Shown here in pieces: positions 1 to 8,842 of a DNA stretch of 53,365 bases. Every line of letters begins with the position of its first letter. Positions within the stretch are counted from its first letter, which is position 1. Both the position numbers and the translations under genes were made by a program. The notes beneath the pieces were generated by a model. That model had not been told where the DNA came from. It ran no database searches and saw only the letters and a program-made list of their open reading frames with translations. Source of the stretch: an uncultured Dorea sp. GTDB lineage: Bacteria > Bacillota > Clostridia > Lachnospirales > Lachnospiraceae. The stretch spans positions 1-53,365 of the forward strand of contig CAKRCL010000007.1 in assembly GCA_934307335.1 (NCBI GenBank), given 5' to 3'.

Positions 1-2
1 TA

Positions 3-392
3 AATATAAATCCTGGATATAATGAGGAAATGGTAGAAAAAAGTCCGACATTATATCAATATGTGAAATTTGTAGATATAGTTCGCAAATATCAGCAGGA
101 AATGCCATTCCCGGAAGCAGTGGAAAAGGCGATTGACGAATGTATCAAAAAAGGTATTCTTGCGGAGTTTTTAAGGAAGAACAGAGCAGAGGTGTTAAGA
201 GTGAGCATATTTGAGTATGATGAAGAAGAACATATAAGGCAGGAACGAGAAGAAAGCAAGCAGGAAGGTATTGAACAAGTGAATGATTTGTATGATAAAT
301 TGCATGACTTAAATCGAGAAGAAGATATTTGGAAAGCTATAAAAGATGTTGAATACAGAAAGAAATTGCTGGAAGAATTTCACCTTGATTAA
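3..392 (+). CDS. Rpn-family PD-(D/E)XK nuclease/transposase, C-terminal part
   Basis: The reading frame is open to the left edge (residues NINPGYNEE precede the first ATG at 30), so only the last ~130 residues of a larger gene are seen. The pattern LYQYVKFVDIVRKYQ, ILAEFLRKNRAEV and SIFEYDEEEHIRQEREE is the C-terminal signature of the Rpn (recombination-promoting nuclease, PDDEXK_2/YhgA-like) family, which is abundant in Lachnospiraceae genomes. Known family members are DNA endonucleases that promote RecA-independent recombination. The catalytic core lies outside the window, so activity cannot be judged. A Glu/Lys-rich helical tail ends it, and a hairpin terminator follows directly. Confidence 0.75.
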   Translation, partial: NINPGYNEEMVEKSPTLYQYVKFVDIVRKYQQEMPFPEAVEKAIDECIKKGILAEFLRKNRAEVLRVSIFEYDEEEHIRQEREESKQEGIEQVNDLYDKLHDLNREEDIWKAIKDVEYRKKLLEEFHLD

Positions 393-404
393 AAATTTTA
401 TAGG

Positions 405-438
405 AACCAGATGCTGTGTTAACGTCCAGCATTTGGTT
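405..438 (+). terminator. Rho-independent terminator of the Rpn gene
   Basis: Arms AACCAGATGCTG (405-416) and CAGCATTTGGTT (427-438) pair with one G-U, and the right arm runs into TTTCTTT. It overlaps the stop codon of the convergent spmA gene. Confidence 0.75.
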
Positions 439-1039
439 TTTCTTTGCATTTGCAATATATCACGGCCACTAATGTGCTTACAGCGGTCGCCAGTATGCTG
501 GGGCCGACGATGGCAGCAGGATTGATACTGCCGTACTGGCTCCGGTAGGCGATGACGTTTACAGGAATGAGCTGCAGGGATGATATATTAATGATAAGAA
601 ATGTGCACATTTCATTGCTGGCGGTTTCGGGGGCGCGTACTTTTCCTGGGAGTCGCTGTTTGCGGCGGTCGTCTTCCAGATTTTTCAGCTCATCCATTGC
701 TTTCAGTCCGGCGGGAGTTGCAGCCCATCCAAGTCCTAGAATGTTAGCGATGATATTTGTGGTGATGTGGGTGGCAGCAGGGTGATTGTCCGGAAGATTT
801 GGGAACAGGAAATGAATAAGTGGCTTCAACTTTCGAGAAAGCTGTTCGATGATGCCGGCTTTTGTTGCAATTTCCATAAGCCCTACCCAGAAGGACATGA
901 TACCGATCATAGTAATGCACAGCGTGATTGCTTCTTTGGAGGAATCCAGTGCGGCATTGGTGATGTCGGGCATGCGTCCGGTGAATGCGGCGTAGACGAT
1001 TCCGAGCATCATCATACCGCCCCAGAGATAATTGAGCAT
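419..1039 (-). CDS. spmA: Spore maturation protein A (nucleoside recognition domain)
   Basis: 206-aa polytopic membrane protein; SpmA of Bacillus is about 196 aa. The segments MLNYLWGGMMMLGIVYAAFTG, SFWVGLMEIATKAGI, NILGLGWAATPAGLKAM and SNEMCTFLIINISSLQLIPV are diagnostic of the SpmA half of the nucleoside-recognition (Gate) family. SpmA and SpmB are needed in Bacillus/Clostridium for spore core dehydration and heat resistance. The partner spmB is at 2681 on the other strand, with a MATE gene between them, which is unlike the usual spmA-spmB pair. The Shine-Dalgarno GAGG lies inside a strong hairpin (1044-1082). Identity is secure; physiological role is inferred from the family. Confidence 0.92.
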   Translation of the reverse strand: MLNYLWGGMMMLGIVYAAFTGRMPDITNAALDSSKEAITLCITMIGIMSFWVGLMEIATKAGIIEQLSRKLKPLIHFLFPNLPDNHPAATHITTNIIANILGLGWAATPAGLKAMDELKNLEDDRRKQRLPGKVRAPETASNEMCTFLIINISSLQLIPVNVIAYRSQYGSINPAAIVGPSILATAVSTLVAVIYCKCKEKPNAGR

Positions 1040-1043
1040 AAGA

Positions 1044-1082
1044 AAACCTCATAGTTTTCGCTTTATAAAAACTATGAGGTTT
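1044..1082 (-). promoter_or_regulatory. Hairpin covering the spmA ribosome-binding site
   Basis: A perfect 15-bp inverted repeat (1044-1058 AAACCTCATAGTTTT; 1068-1082 its complement) with a 9-nt loop lies between the MATE gene and spmA. On the minus-strand transcript the 3' arm contains GAGG followed by a short spacer to the spmA ATG at 1039, so the SD is base-paired when the stem forms. It could end MATE transcripts, although the T-run is short (TTTTCTT), or gate spmA translation. Confidence 0.6.
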
Positions 1083-1174
1083 GTGTAATAAGTATGTCAT
1101 ATTATTTTCAGAAAAATAATCCAGATGCTGCAATGAAGTATATTTACTGAGAAAGATTTTGGAAGATGCATCAT

Positions 1175-2584
1175 TTACTTTTGTTTTCCTGTATCCAGCT
1201 TTCTCCACACGGTGAAGATCATTGTGACGAAGCAGGCGGTTCCGCCGATAAAGTTGGAAACCGGCTCGGCGAGAAAGACTCCATTTGTTCCAAGTTCGCC
1301 TACAGTCGGAAGCCACAGTGTCAGTGGAATGACGATGATTGCCTTTCGCAGCAGGGAGAAGAATACAGCTTGTTTTGCTTTCCCAAGTGCGGTAAATGTG
1401 GACTGCCCGGCAAACTGCAGCGACATCATAAAGATTCCAAAGAAATATAAATGCATCGCAGGTACGCCTTCGGCTAACAATTCCGGTTCGCTGTTGAACA
1501 TGTGAATGAAGAAGCGCGGGAAGGCGAGCAGTAATGCCCACATAAAGCAGGAAAATAAGATACAGACAATCGTTGTAAATTTGATTGCTGATTTTACACG
1601 CGCATGTTTTCCGGCACCGTAGTTAAAGCTCATGACAGGCTGGGCACCACTTGTAAGTCCTGTGACCGGCATAGTAATGATTTCCCGGACGGAGTTAATA
1701 ACGGTCATGATTCCAACGTACAGGTCACCGCCGTATCTGGAAAGAGTTGCGTTACAGACAATCTGTACCGATCCATTTGTAATCGCCATAATAAATCCGG
1801 CAAGCCCAAGAGCACAGATTTCTTTTATCAATCGGAAGTCCAGTTTCATATAAGAAAGTGAGAGTGTAAGAATTGCTTTCTTTCCGGTCAGAAAATGTAA
1901 TACCCAGATTGCAGAAATTCCTTGCGAAATGATGGTCGCAAGAGCGGCTCCGCAGACTCCCATGTGGAGAACGAAGATAAAAAGAGGGTCAAGGATCAGG
2001 TTCAGGACAGCACCGATGGAAACGGTGAGCATTCCGGTCATTCCAAATCCCTGGGCGTTGATAAAGTTGTTCATGCCAAGACTGATCATGACAAAAAGCG
2101 TGCCGATAAGGTAGAGGCTGATGTATGCATTTGCATAAGGATAAGTAATATCACTGGCGCCGAACAGGTAAAGCAATGGGCGCTTGAACAGGTAGCACAA
2201 AGCCATGAGAATACCGCCGGAAATTAGGAGCATGGAAAAGGAGTTGCCGAGAATTTTCCGGGCGCGTGCAGGTTCACCGGCACCTCTTGCCATAGAAAAA
2301 AGCGGTGCGCCGCCCATACCGAACAGATTGGCAAAAGCGGTGATGATTGTAATGACCGGCAGAGTTAGACCGATTCCGGTCAGCGCCTGGGTGGATACAT
2401 CTGGGAGATGACCGATGTAAATGCGGTCAATAATGTTGTAAAGGACATTAATGAGCTGCGCAAGCGTCATAGGAATTGCAAGACGCAGAATATTTCCAGA
2501 GATGCTGCCCTCACCAAAGTCATGAGTGTCCGTAGATTTTGCTTTTGGTAAAGCATTTGTATTATTTTTATGTAAAAGATTCAA
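1175..2584 (-). CDS. MATE family efflux transporter
   Basis: Twelve-TM drug/sodium antiporter-type protein of the MATE (MATE_efflux, NorM/DinF-like) family. Diagnostic stretches include RLAIPMTLAQLINVLYNIID near the N-terminus and GLTSGAQPVMSFNYGAGKH in the second half, with the two-fold repeat visible. I start it at TTG 2584 because AAAGGAAG (2594-2601) sits 9 nt upstream, giving 469 aa. An ATG at 2623 has only a weak GGTGGG, and a longer frame to 2677 would reach almost to spmB. It separates spmA from spmB and is codirectional with spmA. Substrate cannot be predicted. Confidence 0.9.
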   Translation of the reverse strand: MNLLHKNNTNALPKAKSTDTHDFGEGSISGNILRLAIPMTLAQLINVLYNIIDRIYIGHLPDVSTQALTGIGLTLPVITIITAFANLFGMGGAPLFSMARGAGEPARARKILGNSFSMLLISGGILMALCYLFKRPLLYLFGASDITYPYANAYISLYLIGTLFVMISLGMNNFINAQGFGMTGMLTVSIGAVLNLILDPLFIFVLHMGVCGAALATIISQGISAIWVLHFLTGKKAILTLSLSYMKLDFRLIKEICALGLAGFIMAITNGSVQIVCNATLSRYGGDLYVGIMTVINSVREIITMPVTGLTSGAQPVMSFNYGAGKHARVKSAIKFTTIVCILFSCFMWALLLAFPRFFIHMFNSEPELLAEGVPAMHLYFFGIFMMSLQFAGQSTFTALGKAKQAVFFSLLRKAIIVIPLTLWLPTVGELGTNGVFLAEPVSNFIGGTACFVTMIFTVWRKLDTGKQK

Positions 2585-2680
2585 TTTCGGGAACTTCCTT
2601 TCTGATGCCGGTATGGATTTCATCCCACCGGCATAATATACAACAGATAGTATAGGGCAAGAAAAAGGAGAATTCAAGAA

Positions 2681-3208
2681 TTGAAACTATTTCTTTACCT
2701 GTCGGATTTTATTGTACCACTCATGATATTCGGGATTATCTGTTACGGAATCACAATGAAAATTCCAGTTTATGACACATTTGTAAAAGGAGCGAAGGAC
2801 GGATTTTTGACCGTTATCAAAATTATGCCGACTATGGTAGGGCTTATGGTAGCAGTCGGAGTACTAAGAGCGTCCGGATTTCTGGAATTTCTGGCGCAAA
2901 TGATTGGAAAAGTTACACAATATATCGGATTCCCGGGCGAATTAGTTCCGCTCACGATAGTAAAGATGTTCTCCTCGTCCGCAGCGACGGGATTACTCCT
3001 TGATGTCTACAAAGAATACGGAACAGATTCCTATCTGGGATTTGTAGCATCAATCAGCATGTCCTGCACAGAAACAATATTTTACACCATGAGCGTTTAT
3101 TTCATGACCGCAAAAGTAACAAAAACAAGATACACATTGCCGGGGGCGTTACTGGCGACACTTGCCGGATTGGTGGCCAGCGTGGTACTTGGGGATGTAG
3201 TAAAATAG
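2681..3208 (+). CDS. spmB: Spore maturation protein B (nucleoside recognition domain)
   Basis: 175-aa membrane protein matching SpmB (about 178 aa in Bacillus). Hallmarks are YDTFVKGAKDGFLTVIKIMP, MVGLMVAVGVLRASG, FPGELVPLTIVKMFSSSAATGLL and SMSCTETIFYTMSVYF. It acts with SpmA in spore core dehydration. The start is TTG at 2681, supported by AAAGGAG (2664-2670) 10 nt upstream. It is divergent from the MATE gene across about 100 bp that must hold both promoters. The gene ends 118 bp before jetA and no terminator hairpin is obvious there. Confidence 0.92.
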   Translation: MKLFLYLSDFIVPLMIFGIICYGITMKIPVYDTFVKGAKDGFLTVIKIMPTMVGLMVAVGVLRASGFLEFLAQMIGKVTQYIGFPGELVPLTIVKMFSSSAATGLLLDVYKEYGTDSYLGFVASISMSCTETIFYTMSVYFMTAKVTKTRYTLPGALLATLAGLVASVVLGDVVK

Positions 3209-3242
3209 AAAAGCTGCTGTGGAAAACGTAGAATAACTACGT

Positions 3243-3311
3243 CCGCAAACAAGGTTGCCCCAGGGACTAAAATTCGGTATACTAATGGGAAGAAATCCCG
3301 TGCGTTTGCGG
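3243..3311 (+). promoter_or_regulatory. Promoter of the jetABC operon with flanking inverted repeat
   Basis: TTGCCC (3255-3260), a 17-bp spacer and TATACT (3278-3283) form a good sigma-A promoter about 45 nt before the jetA ATG. It is bracketed by a perfect 8-bp inverted repeat, CCGCAAAC (3243-3250) and GTTTGCGG (3304-3311), which could bind a repressor or form an RNA/DNA hairpin. The regulator is not identified. Confidence 0.6.
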
Positions 3312-3326
3312 GTGAAGGAGGAACGA

Positions 3327-4751
3327 ATGAATCTGATCAGTCGGATTCCGAAAGATTTTTATAAGGTATTCGGAAGTAAATATATGGAATTCTATATGCA
3401 GTTTCTTGTCGCGCTTTATGAAGAGAGCAGTCAGTCGTACTCACTTTTGGGACTTACAGAAGGTGAGTGCCATGCGATTATGAATGAGAAGCTTGCGCGT
3501 ATGACGTTGGATTGGAACCAGGAGCGTTTTGATGAAGAGGGGGAACTTTTGACACGGTCGAATATGGCAATGATAAGTCTCCGACATTTTGAGGAGTGGG
3601 GGTGGCTTAGACGGGATTATGATGAGACACTAAACAGTTATGTAGTATCTTTCCCGGAGTATAGTCAGTTGTATGTGGAGTTGTTCCGTAATCTTTATAG
3701 TGATGAGGACAGCAAGGAGCGCGAGAGTGTGCTGGCGGTGTACAGTCACCTTTATACATATAGTTCAGATCGGGAGAAGAATAATGATATCCTGAAAAGT
3801 GCACTTCATACATCAAGGTCGCTGCTTCAGATGTTGGCGAATATGCAGGAAGGCATGCGGGGATATTTTGATGAGTTGTCGAGACAGCGAAGCTTTCTTG
3901 GAATTCAGGAGGTCCTTGTGAAGGAGATTAATAACAGTGACAGCCAGAAGTATGCAATTCTAACGACAACGGACAGTTTTTATCGATATAAGGAAGCGGT
4001 CAAAGAGCTTATTGAAAAGAATCTCGGTGAAAATGAGACAAGGCGTGATAATTTTCTGGAAAAGCTGCGGAATTTAAAAGCGCAGGCGGGGCAGGAGAAG
4101 CAGAGAATCCAGTGCTATCGGCTGGAACGGTCGGTGAAACTTTGTGATGAGGCGAGTGAGATGTTGTACCGCATTTCCAGAGAGTTCGATGCCATTGAAC
4201 GAAGATATAATATGCTAATCGAGCAGAAGACCGTGTTCGCGAATCGTGCGGCAGCGAGAATCCGATATATTTTGATGGAAGGTGCGGATTTGGAAGACCA
4301 GACAGTTGCATTTGTCAATCTTTTAAATAGGAGTGGAAAACAAGAGGAGATTTTGAACAAGCTGGCACAGCGGATGCAACTTACAGAGCCGTATCGTGTG
4401 ATGAATGAAAAGAGTTTGTATCAGAGACGAGATCGAAAGAAAGAGGCATTTACACCGCAGGCGGTCGTCGAAGTGAAAGATCAGACGAACTTGGAAAAAA
4501 TAAATGAGTTTGTACTGAAACCACTTTACACGCAAAAAGAGATTCGCAAGTTCAGAAAAGAAAATGAGCAAGAAGGAAACTTTATCGTGACGAAGGATAC
4601 GGTAAAATCAATGGAAGATCTGGAAAAGCTGTTCCTTGTATGGCAGGATGCTACAGAAGTTGCGGAAGGAACGGAAGAGATTGAGGTCGGAGAGGATCTG
4701 AAAAATGAAAATGGTCTGAAGTTTTCAAAGCTTGTGATTAAGAAGAGGTAA
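3327..4751 (+). CDS. jetA: Wadjet/MksF-like JetA family protein (DUF5716, kleisin-type)
   Basis: 474-aa protein recognised as the JetA (DUF5716-type) component of Wadjet-like condensins. It begins MNLISRIPKDFYKVFGSKYMEFY with winged-helix-like N-terminal segments (EEWGWLRRDYDETLNSYVVSF), a long helical middle, and an acidic C-terminus. JetA is the kleisin that bridges SMC heads; with JetB and JetC it forms a loop-extruding ATPase. The start at 3327 has AAGGAGGA 5 nt upstream. It is first in a tight operon: jetB begins 9 nt after its stop. Family assignment is from memory of conserved blocks, so the Wadjet subtype is left open. Confidence 0.8.
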   Translation: MNLISRIPKDFYKVFGSKYMEFYMQFLVALYEESSQSYSLLGLTEGECHAIMNEKLARMTLDWNQERFDEEGELLTRSNMAMISLRHFEEWGWLRRDYDETLNSYVVSFPEYSQLYVELFRNLYSDEDSKERESVLAVYSHLYTYSSDREKNNDILKSALHTSRSLLQMLANMQEGMRGYFDELSRQRSFLGIQEVLVKEINNSDSQKYAILTTTDSFYRYKEAVKELIEKNLGENETRRDNFLEKLRNLKAQAGQEKQRIQCYRLERSVKLCDEASEMLYRISREFDAIERRYNMLIEQKTVFANRAAARIRYILMEGADLEDQTVAFVNLLNRSGKQEEILNKLAQRMQLTEPYRVMNEKSLYQRRDRKKEAFTPQAVVEVKDQTNLEKINEFVLKPLYTQKEIRKFRKENEQEGNFIVTKDTVKSMEDLEKLFLVWQDATEVAEGTEEIEVGEDLKNENGLKFSKLVIKKR

Positions 4752-4760
4752 GGATAAATT

Positions 4761-5462
4761 ATGGTTAATTATATGGAAGAATTGTCGGTGACGGAGGCGG
4801 AGAATCTGAAGAAGACAATTTCAGCGTTATTTAGACAGACATGTATTTTACAAATGAAATATGATCCGGTTACTTTAACACCGAGAGATAATCTTCATTA
4901 TGAAATCTGTATCCGACATCGGAAATTTATTGAAGAATATTTGTCTGTACTTGGATGTGAATTAGTACATGATCCACAGGAACACATTTTCCGGCTGACA
5001 GGGGAAGGTGTGGCAGTTGAGCACCTAAGTGTGACAACCACGAAGATTATTCTTCTTGTGAAGATGCTTTATCGGGATAAGATTCTTGGAGAGGGGCTTA
5101 ATGCGACAGTGACCAATCTGGCAGAGATTCGTGAGTATGGAAAGAATACAAATCTGTTAAATGAAAAGCTAACTATGGCTGAGTGGAAAGCCGCATTGTA
5201 TGTGATGAGCAAGCATCAGATCATCGAGGTTCCAGGTGCAATTCAGAATGTGGAAGATCAGACTCCGATTTATATTTACAGTACGATCAATTTGTATTGT
5301 AGTGGTGTAGATATTCAGGAATTGATGCTTGAATATGCAGATGAGCAGTCTGAGAAGTATGATGAAAACATATATGAAAACGAGCAATTTGATGAATATA
5401 AGGAAGGAGGTGTAGAAGATGAAGCAGGCAAAGAAGATATTTACGAGAATGTTGATGAATAA
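4761..5462 (+). CDS. jetB: JetB family protein (DUF4194, kite subunit)
   Basis: 233-aa protein resembling the DUF4194 MksE/JetB kite subunit: two winged-helix-like blocks (LSVTEAENLKKTISALFRQT; EIREYGKNTNLLNEKLTMAE) and an acidic, disordered tail. Kite dimers bind the kleisin JetA and DNA in MukBEF/MksBEF/Wadjet complexes. AGGA lies 6 nt before the ATG. The last 44 nt overlap the start of jetC, whose SD (AAGGAGG, 5404-5410) is inside this gene, so the two are probably translationally coupled. Confidence 0.82.
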   Translation: MVNYMEELSVTEAENLKKTISALFRQTCILQMKYDPVTLTPRDNLHYEICIRHRKFIEEYLSVLGCELVHDPQEHIFRLTGEGVAVEHLSVTTTKIILLVKMLYRDKILGEGLNATVTNLAEIREYGKNTNLLNEKLTMAEWKAALYVMSKHQIIEVPGAIQNVEDQTPIYIYSTINLYCSGVDIQELMLEYADEQSEKYDENIYENEQFDEYKEGGVEDEAGKEDIYENVDE

Positions 5463-8400
5463 CTGGGGCGGTGTCAGCCACAAGATCATGGAGTTCCATG
5501 AGTATGTGAATCTATTCAGTGGAAAAAGCGGTTCCGGTAAGTCAACGGTCATGGATGCGATTCAGGTTGTTTTGTATGGAAGTGTATCTTCTACATTTCT
5601 GAATAAGGCAGCGGATGACGCAAAGAATCGCCGTAGTGTCATGAGCTATCTGCGAGGTGCGCAAAAAGATGGATCCTATAACCGTGAAAACCAAGATTTT
5701 TGTTCTCAAATCGTATTGGAAATATTTGATACCGGAACAAAAGTCAGTACTTGTATCGGAGTTGCATTTGAGGTTGGAAAAAATGATACAGAGATTCGAA
5801 AATATGCATTTTTCAGCCATTCGGGAAAGATTCCGGAAGATGAGTATTTGACGGAGACTGGGGTGCCATATACACTTACAAAGTTACGCAAACTTGTAGA
5901 AAAACGTGTAGAATCTTCCGATAACCGAGGACGAGGGGATGTAAACCGTATCTATCCATCAAAAGAGGCTTATTTGAATACGGTTTATGATGTGATTTTC
6001 GGATATGTAGAGCCGGGACGTATGATGACGATGGAAAAGAGTGCGATTGCGCTTCGAATGACAAATGGAACGGGGCAGTTCATTCGGGATTATATGTTCC
6101 CGAAGAGCAAAGAGGATACGGTTTCAACAATCAGTGATCAGCTGGGTGCTTATCGTGAAATCAAAGAACGAGTGGAAGATCTTGAGAATAGAATTAACCT
6201 CTTGGATGAGATCAGCAGACGGAATCTGGCGCTTCAGACGACGAGGGCGGATAGAATTCATGTAGAGAAGATTTTGAAATACATTGATATTGAAAGTTTT
6301 AAAACAAAAATCGAGGCGAGAAATCAGGACCTGGCAGATATTAATGATAAGATTCGAGAGAAAGAAAAACATCGGACACGGAATAATGAAACGAAAAATC
6401 AGCTTACGAGTTCTCTTGTAGAAGTGGAAGCGGAGCTTAAATCCAGTGATTATGGACAGAAGGAAAAAGAATTAAAGACTTTACAGGAGACGATTAAGCT
6501 TCTTGCCCGCAACAGTGAGCAGTGGAGAGAGATTGTAAAAGGGCTGTCACGCTGGGAAGAAGACGAAGAGATCAGCGCTTATGTGAGTAATCCGGCTCTT
6601 CAGAAAATTGATGATATCAAAGCCGGAAATATTTCTGAAGAAGTCATTAAAAAGCTAAAGAAACAGTTGAGTGACGCACTGGATAGCATTAATGAGGAAT
6701 TAGAGGATATTGGCACACGAATCAATCAGAATCGTATAGAGCTGAAAGAGAAAAAGGATATGGTAGAGGATTTAAAAAATGATCGGAAGCCATATCGAAA
6801 AGAATTAAAGAGAGCAAGACAGGAGTTGCAGAATCGTCTGAGTACGCAATATGGAAGAACGATTCATGTGGATATTTTTGCAGATCTTTTCGATATTACA
6901 GATGAGAAATGGAAAAATGCAATTGAAGGTCGTATGGGACGCATTAAGCACAGTCTTGTGACAGCACCGGAATATGCGCTTGATGCAGCGAAGGCTTTTC
7001 GCAAGCTTCAGTATCTTGGTGGTATTGATGAGGTGGATTTGTTAGACACGGCTGCAATTGTAAAGACCGAACCGAAGGTTCATGAGAATTCGATTTATGA
7101 GGCAGTGTCTGCCAAGGAGCCGTATGTTGACCAGTGTCTGCGTCGTTATCTTGGAAGAATTGCAAAATGTGAAACAGAGGAAGAACTGCGTGTCTCCGGA
7201 AATGGTGTGACAGCTGACTGCTATTCCTATAATAATTATATTTTCCGTCATTTGAAGAAAAATGATTATGAGAAATATGCCTGCATAGGGACAAAAGTAT
7301 CTAAGGCGAAACTTCGGGAATTGGAAGATGAAGTTTATAATTTGGAGAAGGAAATTCTGCAGGATCAGCAGATTCAGCAAAGCCTGAAAGCAGCTACAGG
7401 ATTTGAAAGATTGAATCAGAGTACGGAACAGATTTTACACTTGGCAGGAGCAAGTGAAGAATTACAGACATTTTACGAAAAACAAGATCAGTTGGAAAGA
7501 GAACTGAGAGAGTTACGTGAGGGAAGCAGAACTGCAGAACTGAATCAGCAAAAGACAGAATTGGAGACGAAGCTTCAGGAATTAGAGAAAACTTCCGAGC
7601 AACTTTTGAAAGAGATTCAAAATTATAGCAAGACACAGGGACAGGCTGAGCAGGATATTGTTAATTATCAGAACAGATTAGATTTTCTTATGCAGGGCTT
7701 TGTATTGAATGAGAAATTGCAGGAAGAAGTGAGAGAAGCATTACGGAATCAGTCGGAGCAGACTTACAGACGTAAGAAAAATAAAGAATCAGAAGAGCTG
7801 ATGAAACGAGAAGAGGACGAACATGATCTTTTGACTCGTGCAAGGAATCAGTTCAATCAAGCATATCCATCTTACGGTCTGACAGGTGTGGAACATGAAA
7901 ATGTTTCTTATGACCGAATTTTGAACCAGTGCAAACAGGATTTTGAGCCAAAATATAAAGACGAATTTCAAAAGCAATATGATCTGGTCTATCATACACT
8001 TCGAGAAAATGTTATTGCAACCATTCACGGAGAGATTAAAGCGGCATATCGGCATCGGAAAGAAATTAACCGGATGCTTGCAAAGATTAAATTTTCAGAT
8101 AGTATTTATCAAATTGATATTTTACCGGCAGATAATGAGAATGGACAGTTTTATGAGATGCTAATGGCATCAGAGTTGGACAGTAAGGTGTTGGATGATG
8201 ATGGTTTTGACGGACAGATTACATTAGGAGAAGATACATTTTATCAGAAGTATGAAAAGCAGATTCTTCTCCTGACAGAGAAGTTCATGCCTCCGAAAGA
8301 TGAAGATGCCAAGTCTTTGAGTCAGCATCGTCAGCAGATGGAACAGTATGTGGATTATCGTAATTATCTGACGTTCAGTATGTATGAGCGTGTAGAAGAT

Positions 8401-8775
8401 GAAAATGGAAATATTAAGAAAAATGCAGTGGATGACATGGCGGGACGTGATTCCGGAGGAGAAGGACAGAACCCGAAATATGTAGCTCTTCTGGCAGGAT
8501 TTGCAATGCTTTATATGCAGCAGACAAATCGTGATTCGAAGATAAGACTGGTACTTCTTGATGAAGCATTTTCAAAGATGGACAAAGAGCGAAGCGAAGT
8601 ATGTCTTCATTATGCAAGAGAGTTGGAATTGCAGTTGATCGTGTGCGTGCCGGATGAACGATTACAGTCACTGATCCGGAATGTAGACAGTGTGTACGGA
8701 TTCAGAAGATATCAGAATCAGGTATCTATGATGCACATTGACAAAGGAAAATATCTGGATATGATTGAAGGATAA
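5419..8775 (+). CDS. jetC: JetC SMC-like ATPase (MksB/Wadjet type)
   Basis: 1118-aa SMC-type ATPase, the motor subunit. Walker A is GKSGSGKST at residues 35-43; two long coiled coils (about 240-460 and 650-900) flank a hinge-like domain starting near residue 480 (IHVDIFADLFDITDEKW); the ABC signature SGGEGQ is near residue 1012 and Walker B LVLLDEAFSKMD near 1044. All catalytic elements look intact. In Wadjet, JetABC extrudes loops on small circular DNA and JetD cleaves it; in MksBEF the same trio works on chromosomes. No JetD/MksG gene follows: the next gene is an oppositely oriented DUF885 protein. Confidence 0.9.
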   Translation: MKQAKKIFTRMLMNNWGGVSHKIMEFHEYVNLFSGKSGSGKSTVMDAIQVVLYGSVSSTFLNKAADDAKNRRSVMSYLRGAQKDGSYNRENQDFCSQIVLEIFDTGTKVSTCIGVAFEVGKNDTEIRKYAFFSHSGKIPEDEYLTETGVPYTLTKLRKLVEKRVESSDNRGRGDVNRIYPSKEAYLNTVYDVIFGYVEPGRMMTMEKSAIALRMTNGTGQFIRDYMFPKSKEDTVSTISDQLGAYREIKERVEDLENRINLLDEISRRNLALQTTRADRIHVEKILKYIDIESFKTKIEARNQDLADINDKIREKEKHRTRNNETKNQLTSSLVEVEAELKSSDYGQKEKELKTLQETIKLLARNSEQWREIVKGLSRWEEDEEISAYVSNPALQKIDDIKAGNISEEVIKKLKKQLSDALDSINEELEDIGTRINQNRIELKEKKDMVEDLKNDRKPYRKELKRARQELQNRLSTQYGRTIHVDIFADLFDITDEKWKNAIEGRMGRIKHSLVTAPEYALDAAKAFRKLQYLGGIDEVDLLDTAAIVKTEPKVHENSIYEAVSAKEPYVDQCLRRYLGRIAKCETEEELRVSGNGVTADCYSYNNYIFRHLKKNDYEKYACIGTKVSKAKLRELEDEVYNLEKEILQDQQIQQSLKAATGFERLNQSTEQILHLAGASEELQTFYEKQDQLERELRELREGSRTAELNQQKTELETKLQELEKTSEQLLKEIQNYSKTQGQAEQDIVNYQNRLDFLMQGFVLNEKLQEEVREALRNQSEQTYRRKKNKESEELMKREEDEHDLLTRARNQFNQAYPSYGLTGVEHENVSYDRILNQCKQDFEPKYKDEFQKQYDLVYHTLRENVIATIHGEIKAAYRHRKEINRMLAKIKFSDSIYQIDILPADNENGQFYEMLMASELDSKVLDDDGFDGQITLGEDTFYQKYEKQILLLTEKFMPPKDEDAKSLSQHRQQMEQYVDYRNYLTFSMYERVEDENGNIKKNAVDDMAGRDSGGEGQNPKYVALLAGFAMLYMQQTNRDSKIRLVLLDEAFSKMDKERSEVCLHYARELELQLIVCVPDERLQSLIRNVDSVYGFRRYQNQVSMMHIDKGKYLDMIEG

Positions 8776-8842
8776 GTTTATCATAGCAATACTTATGGAC
8801 ACATTGTCTACATTTGTTTTGGATAAATGAATTGATAGTTGC

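Noticed and set aside
744..1541. 265-aa minus-strand frame overlapping spmA and the MATE gene
   Set aside because: It overlaps two well-supported genes in another frame, is rich in Arg/His, has no start signal and matches no family.
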